Below are positions 1-6,794 of a DNA stretch of 8,058 bases, one piece after another; position 1 is the stretch's first letter; each line of letters opens with the position of its first letter. The notes under the pieces are model-generated. The model was given only the letters and a program-made list of their open reading frames with translations. It searched no databases and was not told the DNA's origin. The translations under genes were made by a program, and so were the position numbers. Source of the stretch: CAZYBG01 sp964645155 (lineage in GTDB: Bacteria; Pseudomonadota; Alphaproteobacteria; Rhodobacterales; Rhodobacteraceae); assembly GCA_964645155.1 (NCBI GenBank), contig CAZYBG010000123.1:1-8058 (forward strand). The letters are read 5' to 3'.

Positions 1-1571
1 CCCGCGAAGGCGCGCGCAATGCCGACGCGCTGCTTCTGGCCGCCCGACAGCTGGCGCGGCATCCGGTCGGCGAAGGCGCGCGGCAGCTTCACGAGGTCGA
101 GCAGTTCCAGCATGCGGTCGCGCCGCTCGGCATCGGACTTGCCCTCGTTGAAGATCTCGAGCGCCCGGATGATCTGGCGGCCGACGGTCATCGAGGGGTT
201 GAGCGTGTCGAACGGGTTCTGGAACACCATCTGGACCGACGAGACGGTATCGGTCGACCGCCGCTCGATCGGGGTATCCTGGATGTCCTGGTTGTAGAGC
301 AGGATCTGGCCCGCCGTCGCCGTCTCGAGGCCCATCAGCACCTTGGCGAAGGTCGACTTGCCGCAGCCGGATTCGCCGACGATGGCCAGCGTCTCGCCCT
401 CGCGCGCCTCGAAGCTCAGCGTCTCGTTCGCCTTGACCACCTTGGTCCCGCCGCCGCCGAACATGCCGGAGGAGACCTCATAGTACTTGCGCAGGTCTTC
501 CATCTTCAGGACGACGTCGCCGACCGGTGTCTTGTCGAACTTCCGGGCGGCCTTCGGCGGCTGCGCCCAGTCGATCTCGGCGAAGCGCAGGCAGCGCGTC
601 TCGTGCCGGGCATTGTCGGGCACCGGGACCATCGGGATCTCCTGCGCGTCGCAGCGCCCCTTCTCGAAGTAGTCGCAGCGCGGGCCGAAGTTGCAGCCCG
701 GCGGGCGTTCATGCGGCAGCGGGAAGTTGCCGGGGATGGCGACGAGGGGGCGGTCGTTCTTGTCGGCGCCCGGCAGCGGGATCGAGCGGAACAGCGCCTG
801 CGTGTAGGGGTGCTGCATCTTGTCGAACACGTCCTTGATCGACCCGGTCTCGACCGCCTCGCCCGAATACATCACGCAGAGCCGGTCGCAGGTCTCGAGG
901 ACCAGGCCGAGGTTGTGCGAGATGAAGAGCATCGAGGTGCCGTATTTCGCGCCGAGGTCCCGCACCAGGTCGACCACCGCCGCCTCGACGGTGACGTCGA
1001 GCGCGGTCGTCGGCTCGTCGAGGATGAGAAGCGCGGGCTTCGACATCAGCGCCATCGCGATCACGATGCGCTGCTGCTGGCCGCCCGAAAGCTGGTGCGG
1101 GTAGGCGCGCAGGATGCGCTCCGGGTCGGGCAGCCGTACGTCGCGGATCACCTCGAGCGCGCGCTTGGAAGCCTCGGCCGCCGGCACGCCCTCGTGGATC
1201 ATCGGCACTTCCATCAGCTGCTGGCCGATCCGCATCGCGGGGTTCAGCGAGGCCATCGGCTCCTGGTAGATCATCGCGATCTCCGAGCCGCGGATGCCGC
1301 GCAGCTCGTCCTGGCTCATCCTCGTCAGGTCGCGGCCCTTGAAGCGGATCGTGCCGCCGGTGACGCGGCCGTTCTTGCCGAGGTCCTGCATCACGCCGAG
1401 CGCGACGGTCGACTTGCCGCAGCCCGATTCGCCCACGAGCCCCATCGCCTCGCCCGGCATGACGGTGCAGGAGAAATCCATGACCGCCGGGATCTCGCGC
1501 AGTCGGGTGAAGAACGAGATCGAGAGGTTCTCGATCTCGAGGATCGGCCCGTCATACTCTTGCCTGGCCAT
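1..1571 (-). CDS. Fused double ATPase of peptide/nickel-type ABC importer (3' end beyond window)
   Basis: ATP-hydrolysing subunit on the cytoplasmic face of the importer. One uninterrupted frame of 523 codons carries two nucleotide-binding domains. NBD1 has Walker A GESGCGKST (residues 47-55), signature LSGGQ (161-165), Walker B LLILDEP with D185/E186, and switch His219. An oligopeptide-type C-terminal segment follows, with HPYTQALFRSIP and four cysteines (293, 299, 307, 327). NBD2 starts near 357, with Walker A at 399-407 and LSGGQ at 508-512. Its Walker B and tail lie outside the window, so the full protein is probably about 600 residues or more, as in GsiA-type double ATPases. I checked the linker codon by codon and found no stop. 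The ATG at 1571 has a strong GGAGG six bases upstream. It is the last visible operon gene, 98 nt after the DppC-like permease. Substrate is unknown. The family is certain; the fusion is seen directly. Confidence 0.95.
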   Translation of the reverse strand, partial: MARQEYDGPILEIENLSISFFTRLREIPAVMDFSCTVMPGEAMGLVGESGCGKSTVALGVMQDLGKNGRVTGGTIRFKGRDLTRMSQDELRGIRGSEIAMIYQEPMASLNPAMRIGQQLMEVPMIHEGVPAAEASKRALEVIRDVRLPDPERILRAYPHQLSGGQQQRIVIAMALMSKPALLILDEPTTALDVTVEAAVVDLVRDLGAKYGTSMLFISHNLGLVLETCDRLCVMYSGEAVETGSIKDVFDKMQHPYTQALFRSIPLPGADKNDRPLVAIPGNFPLPHERPPGCNFGPRCDYFEKGRCDAQEIPMVPVPDNARHETRCLRFAEIDWAQPPKAARKFDKTPVGDVVLKMEDLRKYYEVSSGMFGGGGTKVVKANETLSFEAREGETLAIVGESGCGKSTFAKVLMGLETATAGQILLYNQDIQDTPIERRSTDTVSSVQMVFQNPFDTLNPSMTVGRQIIRALEIFNEGKSDAERRDRMLELLDLVKLPRAFADRMPRQLSGGQKQRVGIARAFA

Positions 1572-1597
1572 GTCGGACCTCCGGATCGGCCGGGAGG

Positions 1598-1652
1598 CCG
1601 GGGGGCTTCACGCCCCCCGGACCCCCCGTGGGATATTTGGAAAACGGGGAAG
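1598..1652. repeat. Intercistronic hairpin element, resembling a Rhodobacterales dispersed repeat
   Basis: A perfect 9-bp inverted repeat, CCGGGGGGC (1598-1606) and GCCCCCCGG (1612-1620), has a five-base loop. On the plus strand it is followed by a C-rich run and GGGATATTTGGAAAACGGGG. A smaller stem, CGGCC/GGCCG (1587-1591 and 1596-1600), overlaps its left edge. The element sits between the DppC-like permease and the ATPase gene. No U-tract follows it on the operon (minus) strand, so it is not a classic terminator there; attenuation or mRNA stabilisation is possible. I recall similar G/C hairpin plus 'GTATTTGGAAA' sequences scattered in Rhodobacteraceae intergenic regions. The inverted repeat is seen; the repeat-family assignment is from memory. 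Confidence 0.6.
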
Positions 1653-1669
1653 GGCAGCGGCGCGGCGCA

Positions 1670-2833
1670 TCAGTCCCTGAGGCTTTCTTCGCGCAGCCCG
1701 TCGGCGAGGAGGTTGAGCCCGAGGACGAGGCTCATCAGCGCGAGCGCCGGCACCAGCGCGGGGTGCGGCGCAATCGAGAGCAGCTGCCGGCCCTGGTCGA
1801 TGGTCGAGCCCCAGTCGGGCGATTCCGGGCTGACCCCGAGGCCGAAGAAGCCGAGCGTCCCGAGCAGGATCGTGGTGTAGCCGATCCTCAGGCAGAAATC
1901 GACGATCAGCGGGCCGCGGGCATTGGGCAGGATCTCCCACAGCATGATGTACCAGGGGCCTTCGCCCCGGGTCTGGCCGGCCGCCACGTAGTCGCGCGTC
2001 TTGATGTCGAGCACGATGCCGCGGACGATGCGGAACACGGTGGGCGAGTTCACGAACACCACCGAGACGAAGACGATGAGGATGTTCGGCGGCATCGAGA
2101 TGATGCCGAGCGGGTCGGCGTCGAAGGCGAGCCCGGCATAGAGCCAGAGCCCGACCACCAGCGTGATCCCGACATAGAGGTTGCGCACCTTCGGCTGCGT
2201 GAAGTAGCGGCTGTTCCAGAGGATCACGAGGAAGATGATCGGGAACACGAACAGCACCGCCGCAAGGTAGACCGGGATGCCGGTCTGCACGATCTCGGGG
2301 GTCACGAGCAGGTAGAACAGCAGGATCACCGGGAAGGCGAGGACGAGGTTGGCGACGAAGGACAGCACCGTGTCGAAGGTGCCGCCGAAGTAGCCCGCGG
2401 GCAGGCCGAGCGTGATGCCGACCATGAAGGCGAAGACGGTGGCGGCCGGCGCGATCTTCAGCACCTCGCGCGCGCCCATCACCATGCGGCTGAACACGTC
2501 GCGGGCGAGGTTGTCGCCGCCGAGCAGGTAGTAGGGATAGAGGCCGTCCGCGCCGCTTGCGATCGGCGTGCCGGGCGGCTTGTTCTTCATCCCCGACATC
2601 TGGGTCAGCGCGTCATGCGTCGCGATCATGTCGGCGAAGAACGCGGTGAACACCCAGAACATCACGAGCGCGAAGCCGATCATTCCGACGGTCGAATCGA
2701 ACAGCTTGCCGTAGAGGCCGAGGCGGCGCTTGAAGCGGACCGAGAGCGCGAAGGTGACGATCAGCGCGATCCAGACCGGCAGGAACTGCGCCGCGAGGCG
2801 CCCCACCATCTCCAGCCAGCCGAGGGGTTCCAT
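1670..2833 (-). CDS. DppC-like ABC transporter permease, enlarged (387 aa)
   Basis: Inner-membrane channel subunit of the importer, paired with the DppB-like permease. Family hallmarks are the LGGDNLARDVFSRMVMGAR segment (104-122), matching the usual LGTDxxGRDVxSR, and the cytoplasmic ATPase-contact (EAA) loop DYVAAGQTRG...ILPN (281-304). The C-terminus has the familiar GFFGLGVSPESPDWG (328-342). Hydrophobic segments lie at about 15-33, 49-67, 128-148, 156-178, 187-205, 219-237, 250-264, 309-332 and 358-377. It is longer than the usual ~300 residues: there is an extra N-terminal hydrophobic stretch, and residues about 180-250 add two hydrophobic segments between the core helices and the EAA loop. 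The ATG at 2833 lies 16 nt after the upstream permease stop, and a GGAG overlaps that gap. Orientation and spacing imply co-translation with the DppB-like gene. Ligand is unknown. Confidence 0.93.
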   Translation of the reverse strand: MEPLGWLEMVGRLAAQFLPVWIALIVTFALSVRFKRRLGLYGKLFDSTVGMIGFALVMFWVFTAFFADMIATHDALTQMSGMKNKPPGTPIASGADGLYPYYLLGGDNLARDVFSRMVMGAREVLKIAPAATVFAFMVGITLGLPAGYFGGTFDTVLSFVANLVLAFPVILLFYLLVTPEIVQTGIPVYLAAVLFVFPIIFLVILWNSRYFTQPKVRNLYVGITLVVGLWLYAGLAFDADPLGIISMPPNILIVFVSVVFVNSPTVFRIVRGIVLDIKTRDYVAAGQTRGEGPWYIMLWEILPNARGPLIVDFCLRIGYTTILLGTLGFFGLGVSPESPDWGSTIDQGRQLLSIAPHPALVPALALMSLVLGLNLLADGLREESLRD

Positions 2834-2849
2834 GGGCGGGGTTCTCCGA

Positions 2850-3893
2850 TCAGGCGACGCGGATGCGCGGGTTGAGAAAGACGTAGCCGATGTCGGAGAT
2901 CAGCTGGGTGACCAGCACCACGAAGACGGCGACGACCGAGCAGGCGAGCAGGAGTTCGATGTCGTTGTTGCCGGCGGCCTGCACCAGCGTCCAGCCGAAG
3001 CCCTTGTAGTTGAACAGCGTCTCGACGATGACCACGCCGTTCAGGAGCCAGGGGAACTGCAGCATGATGACGGTGAAGGGCGCGATCAGCGCGTTTCTCA
3101 GCGCGTGCTTGATGACGACGTCGCGGAACTTGACGCCCTTGAGGCGGGCGGTGCGGATGTACTGCGCCGTCATCACCTCGGTCATCGAGGCGCGCGTCAT
3201 CCGGGCGATGTAGCCGATGCCGTAGAGCGCGATCGTCAGCACCGGCAGGAAGAAGTTCTCGAAGGTGATGCCGTCCATCGCCGAGGTGGCGGTGCCCTTG
3301 AAGATCTGGATGCCGGCGTTCGAGGCGAGAAAGACGATGAAGATCACGCCCGAGACATATTCCGGCGTCGCCGTGGTGGCGATCGACAAAGTGGAGAGCG
3401 AGCGGTCGAGCCGCGAGCCCTCGCGCATGCCGGCCAGCACGCCGATCAGCAGCGCCGATGGCACCATGAGCACCATCACCCAGAACATCAGGATGCCGGT
3501 CAGCCCGAGGCGGGTCGCGACGATCTCGCCGACCGGCTGCTTGAACACCGTCGACCAGCCCCAGTGGCCCTGCAGCACGCCGCAGAAGCGCGGCACGTCC
3601 TCGCCGTCGGCGGCCCGGTCGACGCAGCGGCCCCGTACCGCCCCGTCCGCCTCGGTGTTGGTCCAGCCCGGAACGACCCCGAGCCATTCGCCGTAGCGGG
3701 TGAACACCGACGAGCCGAAGCCGTTGCGTTCGATCCAGCGCTCGACCTCGTCGTCGGTCATCCGCGAGGACGCTTCCGACTTGGCGAGCTTCTCGAGGTT
3801 GGGCGGCAGGTTGGTCAGGTAGAAGACGATGAAGGTCATGCACAGCGCCGTGAGCAGCATCGTGGCGACGCGCCGCAGGATGAATATCGACAT
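2850..3893 (-). CDS. DppB-like ABC transporter permease (347 aa)
   Basis: Inner-membrane channel subunit of the importer. The N-terminus MSIFILRRVATMLLTALCMTFIVFYL is the typical first helix of DppB/OppB proteins. The EAA-type loop QYIRTARLKGVKFRDVVIKHALRNALIAP (244-272) and the following helix with ETLFNYKGFGW (291-301) are diagnostic. Further hydrophobic spans are at about 131-155, 178-192, 213-230, 268-290 and 314-335. The region between helices 1 and 2 (about 30-125) is a long hydrophilic periplasmic loop with two cysteines (90 and 104) that could form a disulfide. The ATG at 3893 has only a weak ribosome-binding site (GGGCTGAG), 95 nt after the binding-protein stop, so it may depend on upstream translation or be made at a lower level. 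The downstream permease begins 16 nt after its stop. Confidence 0.94.
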   Translation of the reverse strand: MSIFILRRVATMLLTALCMTFIVFYLTNLPPNLEKLAKSEASSRMTDDEVERWIERNGFGSSVFTRYGEWLGVVPGWTNTEADGAVRGRCVDRAADGEDVPRFCGVLQGHWGWSTVFKQPVGEIVATRLGLTGILMFWVMVLMVPSALLIGVLAGMREGSRLDRSLSTLSIATTATPEYVSGVIFIVFLASNAGIQIFKGTATSAMDGITFENFFLPVLTIALYGIGYIARMTRASMTEVMTAQYIRTARLKGVKFRDVVIKHALRNALIAPFTVIMLQFPWLLNGVVIVETLFNYKGFGWTLVQAAGNNDIELLLACSVVAVFVVLVTQLISDIGYVFLNPRIRVA

Positions 3894-3956
3894 GGCTCAG
3901 CCCGTGCCTGGCAGGCCGGCGCGCGGGTCGCACGCGCCGTCGCGGGGAGGGGGGGA

Positions 3957-3979
3957 GGGAAGGCCGGTACGGCCTTCCC
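3957..3979 (-). promoter_or_regulatory. Intercistronic stem-loop after the binding-protein gene
   Basis: A perfect 10-bp inverted repeat, GGGAAGGCCG (3957-3966) and CGGCCTTCCC (3970-3979), with a three-base loop starts nine bases beyond the binding-protein stop codon. In the transcript it is followed by a C/U-rich stretch without a run of U. That fits a structure that blocks 3' exonucleases or causes partial termination, a known way to give more binding protein than permease in importer operons (the malE-malF intergenic structure is the classic case). The stem is seen; its function is inferred. Confidence 0.7.
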
Positions 3980-3988
3980 GGGGCATCG

Positions 3989-5641
3989 TCACGCCTCGAT
4001 CCACCACTTGTAGTGATGGTGTTCGAACGTCGGATGCATCTCGGCGCCCTTAACGTTTTCCTTGAAGTGCCGGAAGATCGAGCGCCAGTAGGGCTGGATG
4101 ATGACGCCCTCGTCCTGCATCAGCTGCTGGATCTCGGCCATCACGGTCCGCCGCTCCTCGGCGTTGTCGATCGACATCGCGCGGGCGAGCAGCGCGTCGA
4201 AATCGGGGTTCGCGAAGGCCGTCTCGTTCCACGCCACGCCCGACTTGTAGGCGAGCGCGAGGACCTGCACGCCAAGCGGGCGCATGTTCCACTCGGTGGC
4301 CGAGAACGGATACTTGGTCCAGTCGTTCCAGAAGGTCGAGCCCGGCAGGATCGTGCGCTTGATGTTGATGCCGGCGTCGCGGATCTGCGCGGCGACCGCA
4401 TCGCAGGTCTGCGCCTGCCAGGTGTCGTCGAGCGAGATCAGCTCGAACTCGGTCGATGCCGCCCCGGCCGCCTCGAGCGCCGCCATCGCCGCCGCCGGGT
4501 CGGCCGCCAGCGGCGGCAGTTCGGCGTATTCCGGGTGGATCGGGCAGACATGGTGATTCTCGGCGACGAGGCCGAGATTGGCGTAGCCGAGTTCCAGAAC
4601 GACGTTGTTGTCGACCGCCATCTGCAGCGCCTTGCGGACGTCGCGGTTGTCGTAGGGCGGGCCCGACTGGTTGAAGCGCACGGTGATCGTGGCCGAGGTG
4701 ACCGCCTCGGACTTGATCCAGCCGAGCTGGTCGAACACTTCCACGAAATCGCCCGAGGTCTGGTAGGTCATGTCGATCTCGTCCGAGCCCGCGGCGGCGA
4801 AGACCGCGGCCGAGTCGGTGCCGAGGTCGATGTACTCGATCCGGTCCAGATAGGGCCCGCCATAGACCTCGGTGCCCCACCAGACGTGGTCGGGGTTCTT
4901 CACCAGGATCTGCCGCACGCCGACCTCGTTGGCTTCCGGCATGTAGGGGCCGGTGCCGATCGGGTTCGCGGCGGGGTCGCCGCCGTCGTAGCTCTGGTGC
5001 ACGACCGCGGCCGGATAGTCGGCCATGCCGGGCAGGATCGTGATGTCGGGCGTGCTGAGCGTCAGCTGCACCGTCAGCGGGTCGACGACGGTGATCGCGC
5101 CCTCGCGGGCCTGCTTCGTCGTCTCGTCGACCAGCGCCAGCATGCGGCTGGCCATCGAGTTGCCCTCGAGGCCGCTGTCGCACCAGCGGGTGATGTTGAA
5201 CGCCACGTCCTCGGCGGTGAAGTCGTCGCCGTTGCTCCACTTCACGCCGGGGCGGACCCTGAGCGTGTACTGCGTCGCGTCGTCGTTGGCCTCCCAGCTT
5301 TCGAGGAGCATGCCGCGGAAGGTGCCGTCGGAATTGTACTCGACGAGGTATTCGAGCCAGCCGCGGGTGAAGTTGGCAAGCTCGGACCAGTCGAACAGGC
5401 GCGGGTCCTTGAGCGCCTTGGTCTCCATGTTGGCGCGCAGCGTTCCGCCGGCGACCGGCGCCGCCTGGGCGCGCGCCGGCGCGGCGAGGCCGATCGCGCC
5501 GTAGGCGACCGCGGCGCTGGCGCCAAGCGCGGTCGCCCGCGCCAGGAACTCGCGGCGGCTGAGCTGACCCGCCGCGAACTCGCCGGCATACATCGCGACA
5601 GCGGGATGTACGGCTTCGGGGGTCTGTCTCGGATGTGTCAT
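3989..5641 (-). CDS. Family 5 extracellular substrate-binding protein with Tat signal (550 aa)
   Basis: Periplasmic receptor that delivers ligand to the permeases. The N-terminus has a twin-arginine motif SRREFL (28-33), a hydrophobic Ala/Gly-rich core (about 34-54) and a likely cleavage after APARAQA near 60. No lipobox cysteine is present, so a soluble periplasmic protein is expected. Family 5 (DppA/OppA-type) hallmarks are LLESWEANDDATQYTLRVRPGVKWSNGDDFTAEDV (112-146), NPIGTGPY (226-233) and FNQSGPPYDNRDVRKALQMAVD (323-344). The length of 550 is normal. The C-terminus is aromatic and histidine-rich (FEHHHYKWWIEA, 539-550). The ATG at 5641 is favoured over Met17 because GGGAG lies seven bases upstream. 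It is first in the transporter operon and is followed at once by a strong stem-loop. The ligand may be a peptide, opine, glutathione-like molecule or sugar; the sequence does not decide. Confidence 0.94.
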   Translation of the reverse strand: MTHPRQTPEAVHPAVAMYAGEFAAGQLSRREFLARATALGASAAVAYGAIGLAAPARAQAAPVAGGTLRANMETKALKDPRLFDWSELANFTRGWLEYLVEYNSDGTFRGMLLESWEANDDATQYTLRVRPGVKWSNGDDFTAEDVAFNITRWCDSGLEGNSMASRMLALVDETTKQAREGAITVVDPLTVQLTLSTPDITILPGMADYPAAVVHQSYDGGDPAANPIGTGPYMPEANEVGVRQILVKNPDHVWWGTEVYGGPYLDRIEYIDLGTDSAAVFAAAGSDEIDMTYQTSGDFVEVFDQLGWIKSEAVTSATITVRFNQSGPPYDNRDVRKALQMAVDNNVVLELGYANLGLVAENHHVCPIHPEYAELPPLAADPAAAMAALEAAGAASTEFELISLDDTWQAQTCDAVAAQIRDAGINIKRTILPGSTFWNDWTKYPFSATEWNMRPLGVQVLALAYKSGVAWNETAFANPDFDALLARAMSIDNAEERRTVMAEIQQLMQDEGVIIQPYWRSIFRHFKENVKGAEMHPTFEHHHYKWWIEA

Positions 5642-5661
5642 TCAACGTCTCCCTGTGACAC
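5635..5661 (-). promoter_or_regulatory. Inverted repeat flanking the binding-protein ribosome-binding site
   Basis: GTGTCA (5635-5640) and TGACAC (5656-5661) form a six-base inverted repeat around the Shine-Dalgarno GGGAG (minus strand 5653-5649). One arm includes two bases of the ATG. If folded in the mRNA it would hold the ribosome-binding site in a 15-base loop; as DNA it could be an operator. A six-base repeat can arise by chance, so this is tentative. Confidence 0.3.
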
Positions 5662-5731
5662 GAATTTTATTTGTTGCTTGGTCGTGCCGGTCGTGGCCGC
5701 TCTGGCGGCGGTCCTGAGGCCGGTTCAGCAC

Positions 5732-5760
5732 ATTCGGCACCAGTTTCTGCCGCACGTCAA
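5732..5760 (-). promoter_or_regulatory. Candidate promoter for the transporter operon
   Basis: Reading the minus strand, TTGACG (5760-5755, five of six matches to the -35 consensus) is followed after 17 bases by CCGAAT (5737-5732, a poor -10 with three of six matches). Transcription would start about 85 bases before the binding-protein ATG. A small inverted repeat, CGGCA (5735-5739) and TGCCG (5748-5752), lies in the spacer and -10. A second possible -10, TATGCT (5811-5806), has no convincing -35. A weak -10 would suit an activator-dependent promoter. Confidence 0.3.
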
Positions 5761-5767
5761 CGTACGG

Positions 5768-5790
5768 TTTCGGCGGTTGATCAAGCGAAA
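5768..5790. promoter_or_regulatory. Candidate operator with TTGATCAA palindrome
   Basis: A perfect 8-base palindrome, TTGATCAA (5777-5784), is nested in a longer imperfect arrangement with TTTCG (5768-5772) and CGAAA (5786-5790). It lies about 20 bases upstream of the candidate -35 for the transporter operon, where an activator would bind. A separate ATGC-N7-GCAT repeat lies at 5796-5810. Which protein binds, if any, is not shown by the sequence; the adjacent AraC-type regulator is one candidate, although that family usually binds direct rather than inverted repeats. Confidence 0.3.
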
Positions 5791-5870
5791 GCGACATGCA
5801 CAGATAGCATAAACGACATTCCGCCCGGATGGAAACCGTCTGCTCCGCCGCAGCGTGCAGGTGTCGCGGT

Positions 5871-6683
5871 TCAACTCGCGCGGCGGAACGCGGTCGGGGT
5901 CTTGCCGGTGCGGGCCTGGAAGGTCCGGCTGAAGTAGGCGGCCGAGCCGTAGCCGAGCGCCTCGGCGATGTCCTGCACCGGAAGCCGCGTCTCGGCGAGG
6001 AGGCGGCGCGCCTCGAACAGCTGGCGGTCGTGCAGCAGGTCGGAGGCGGGACGCCCGCAGGTCTCGCGGCAGACGCGCGACAGGTGCGTGGGCGTGACGC
6101 CGAGCTCGGCGGCATAGTCGGCGACCGACTTGCCGGACCGGAAATCGCGCTCCACCTTCTCGGTGAAGGCCTGCGCCAGCCGGATCGCGGCCTTCGGTCG
6201 CGGCGCGGCATCGGCCGTCTCGTCGGCGAGGATCTGGCGCTCGAGCCAGACCGAGAGCAGGCCGAGGTGGTGGCGGATCGCGCGCACCCGGCCGGGTTTC
6301 GCCCCGTCGAGCTCGCGGGTGAGGTTGTCGAGCTGGACCGCCATCTCGCCCTGGGGCACCGCATCGCGGATCCGCAGGTGCACCTGGCGCGCGGGCAGCT
6401 TGAGGTCGCCGCCCTGCGGCAGGAACAGTGCCGTGCCGTGGACATGCTGGCTGAGCTCGAAGGCATGCATCGTGCCGGCCGGCAGGAAGATCAGGTTGTG
6501 CGCCCCGTAGCCGCGGGTCACTCCCGCGGCGGTGATCCGGCCCTGCCCGCGGGTGAACCAGAGCAGGAGCGGCGTCGAGTAGCTGCGCATCGCCTCGACC
6601 CGCCACTTGCCGCCGAGCGCGAGGCGCGGGATCGGCACGATGCGGATCAGCGGCAGGTCGGGGGCGTGGTCGTTGATCGCCAT
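5871..6683 (-). CDS. AraC-family transcriptional regulator (270 aa)
   Basis: Cytoplasmic DNA-binding regulator. Residues about 20-110 form a cupin-like sensor domain rich in beta-strand pattern, with LWFTRGQGRI, HNLIFLPAGTMHAFEL and GTALFLPQGGDL. The C-terminal 90 residues carry the AraC double helix-turn-helix: the first helix pair is at about 186-206 (SVADYAAELGVTPTHLSRVCRE), the second at about 235-256, ending in the family signature ALGYGSAAYFSRTFQARTGKTPTAFRR (242-268). I chose the ATG at 6683 because it gives a normal family length; the frame is open up to 6761, but that longer start falls inside the terminator behind miaA. The Shine-Dalgarno is weak, which suggests low expression. It lies 229 bp upstream of, and parallel to, the binding-protein gene, so control of the importer is plausible but inferred. 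The ligand is unknown. Confidence 0.92.
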   Translation of the reverse strand: MAINDHAPDLPLIRIVPIPRLALGGKWRVEAMRSYSTPLLLWFTRGQGRITAAGVTRGYGAHNLIFLPAGTMHAFELSQHVHGTALFLPQGGDLKLPARQVHLRIRDAVPQGEMAVQLDNLTRELDGAKPGRVRAIRHHLGLLSVWLERQILADETADAAPRPKAAIRLAQAFTEKVERDFRSGKSVADYAAELGVTPTHLSRVCRETCGRPASDLLHDRQLFEARRLLAETRLPVQDIAEALGYGSAAYFSRTFQARTGKTPTAFRRAS

Positions 6684-6749
6684 GCAGGGTTCGCGAAGTT
6701 GCCTCGGACAGCGCCGCAACCTGCCACGCCAAGGCCGCGGCGGCAAACG

Positions 6750-6772
6750 AAAAAGCGCCACCGGCCCCGGCG
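6750..6772 (-). terminator. Probable Rho-independent terminator after miaA
   Basis: On the minus strand, CGCCG, a seven-base loop, then TGGCG (one G-T pair) is followed by C and TTTTT. It begins about 22 bases past the miaA stop. The stem is short but very G/C-rich and the T run is clean, so it is a reasonable weak terminator separating miaA from the AraC-type gene. Confidence 0.55.
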
Positions 6773-6794
6773 TCGGCGAAGGCCGGCCCGCGGG

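Noticed and set aside
1598..1620. The G/C hairpin as a true Rho-independent terminator of the operon
   Set aside because: No U-tract follows it on the minus strand, and the ATPase gene immediately downstream belongs to the same importer and has its own strong ribosome-binding site.
603..5812. Four long plus-strand open frames (about 415-600 codons each) opposite the importer genes at 603-1880, 1628-2875, 2730-4013 and 4013-5812
   Set aside because: Their translations are low-complexity, rich in Arg, Asp, His, Glu and Gly, with no domain or membrane pattern; they run antisense to well-recognised genes and are expected from strong G/C third-position bias.
5871..6761. Longer 296-residue form of the AraC-type regulator starting at 6761
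   Set aside because: The extra 26 residues are Arg/Pro-rich, the start lies inside the putative miaA terminator, and the ATG at 6683 gives the normal family length.
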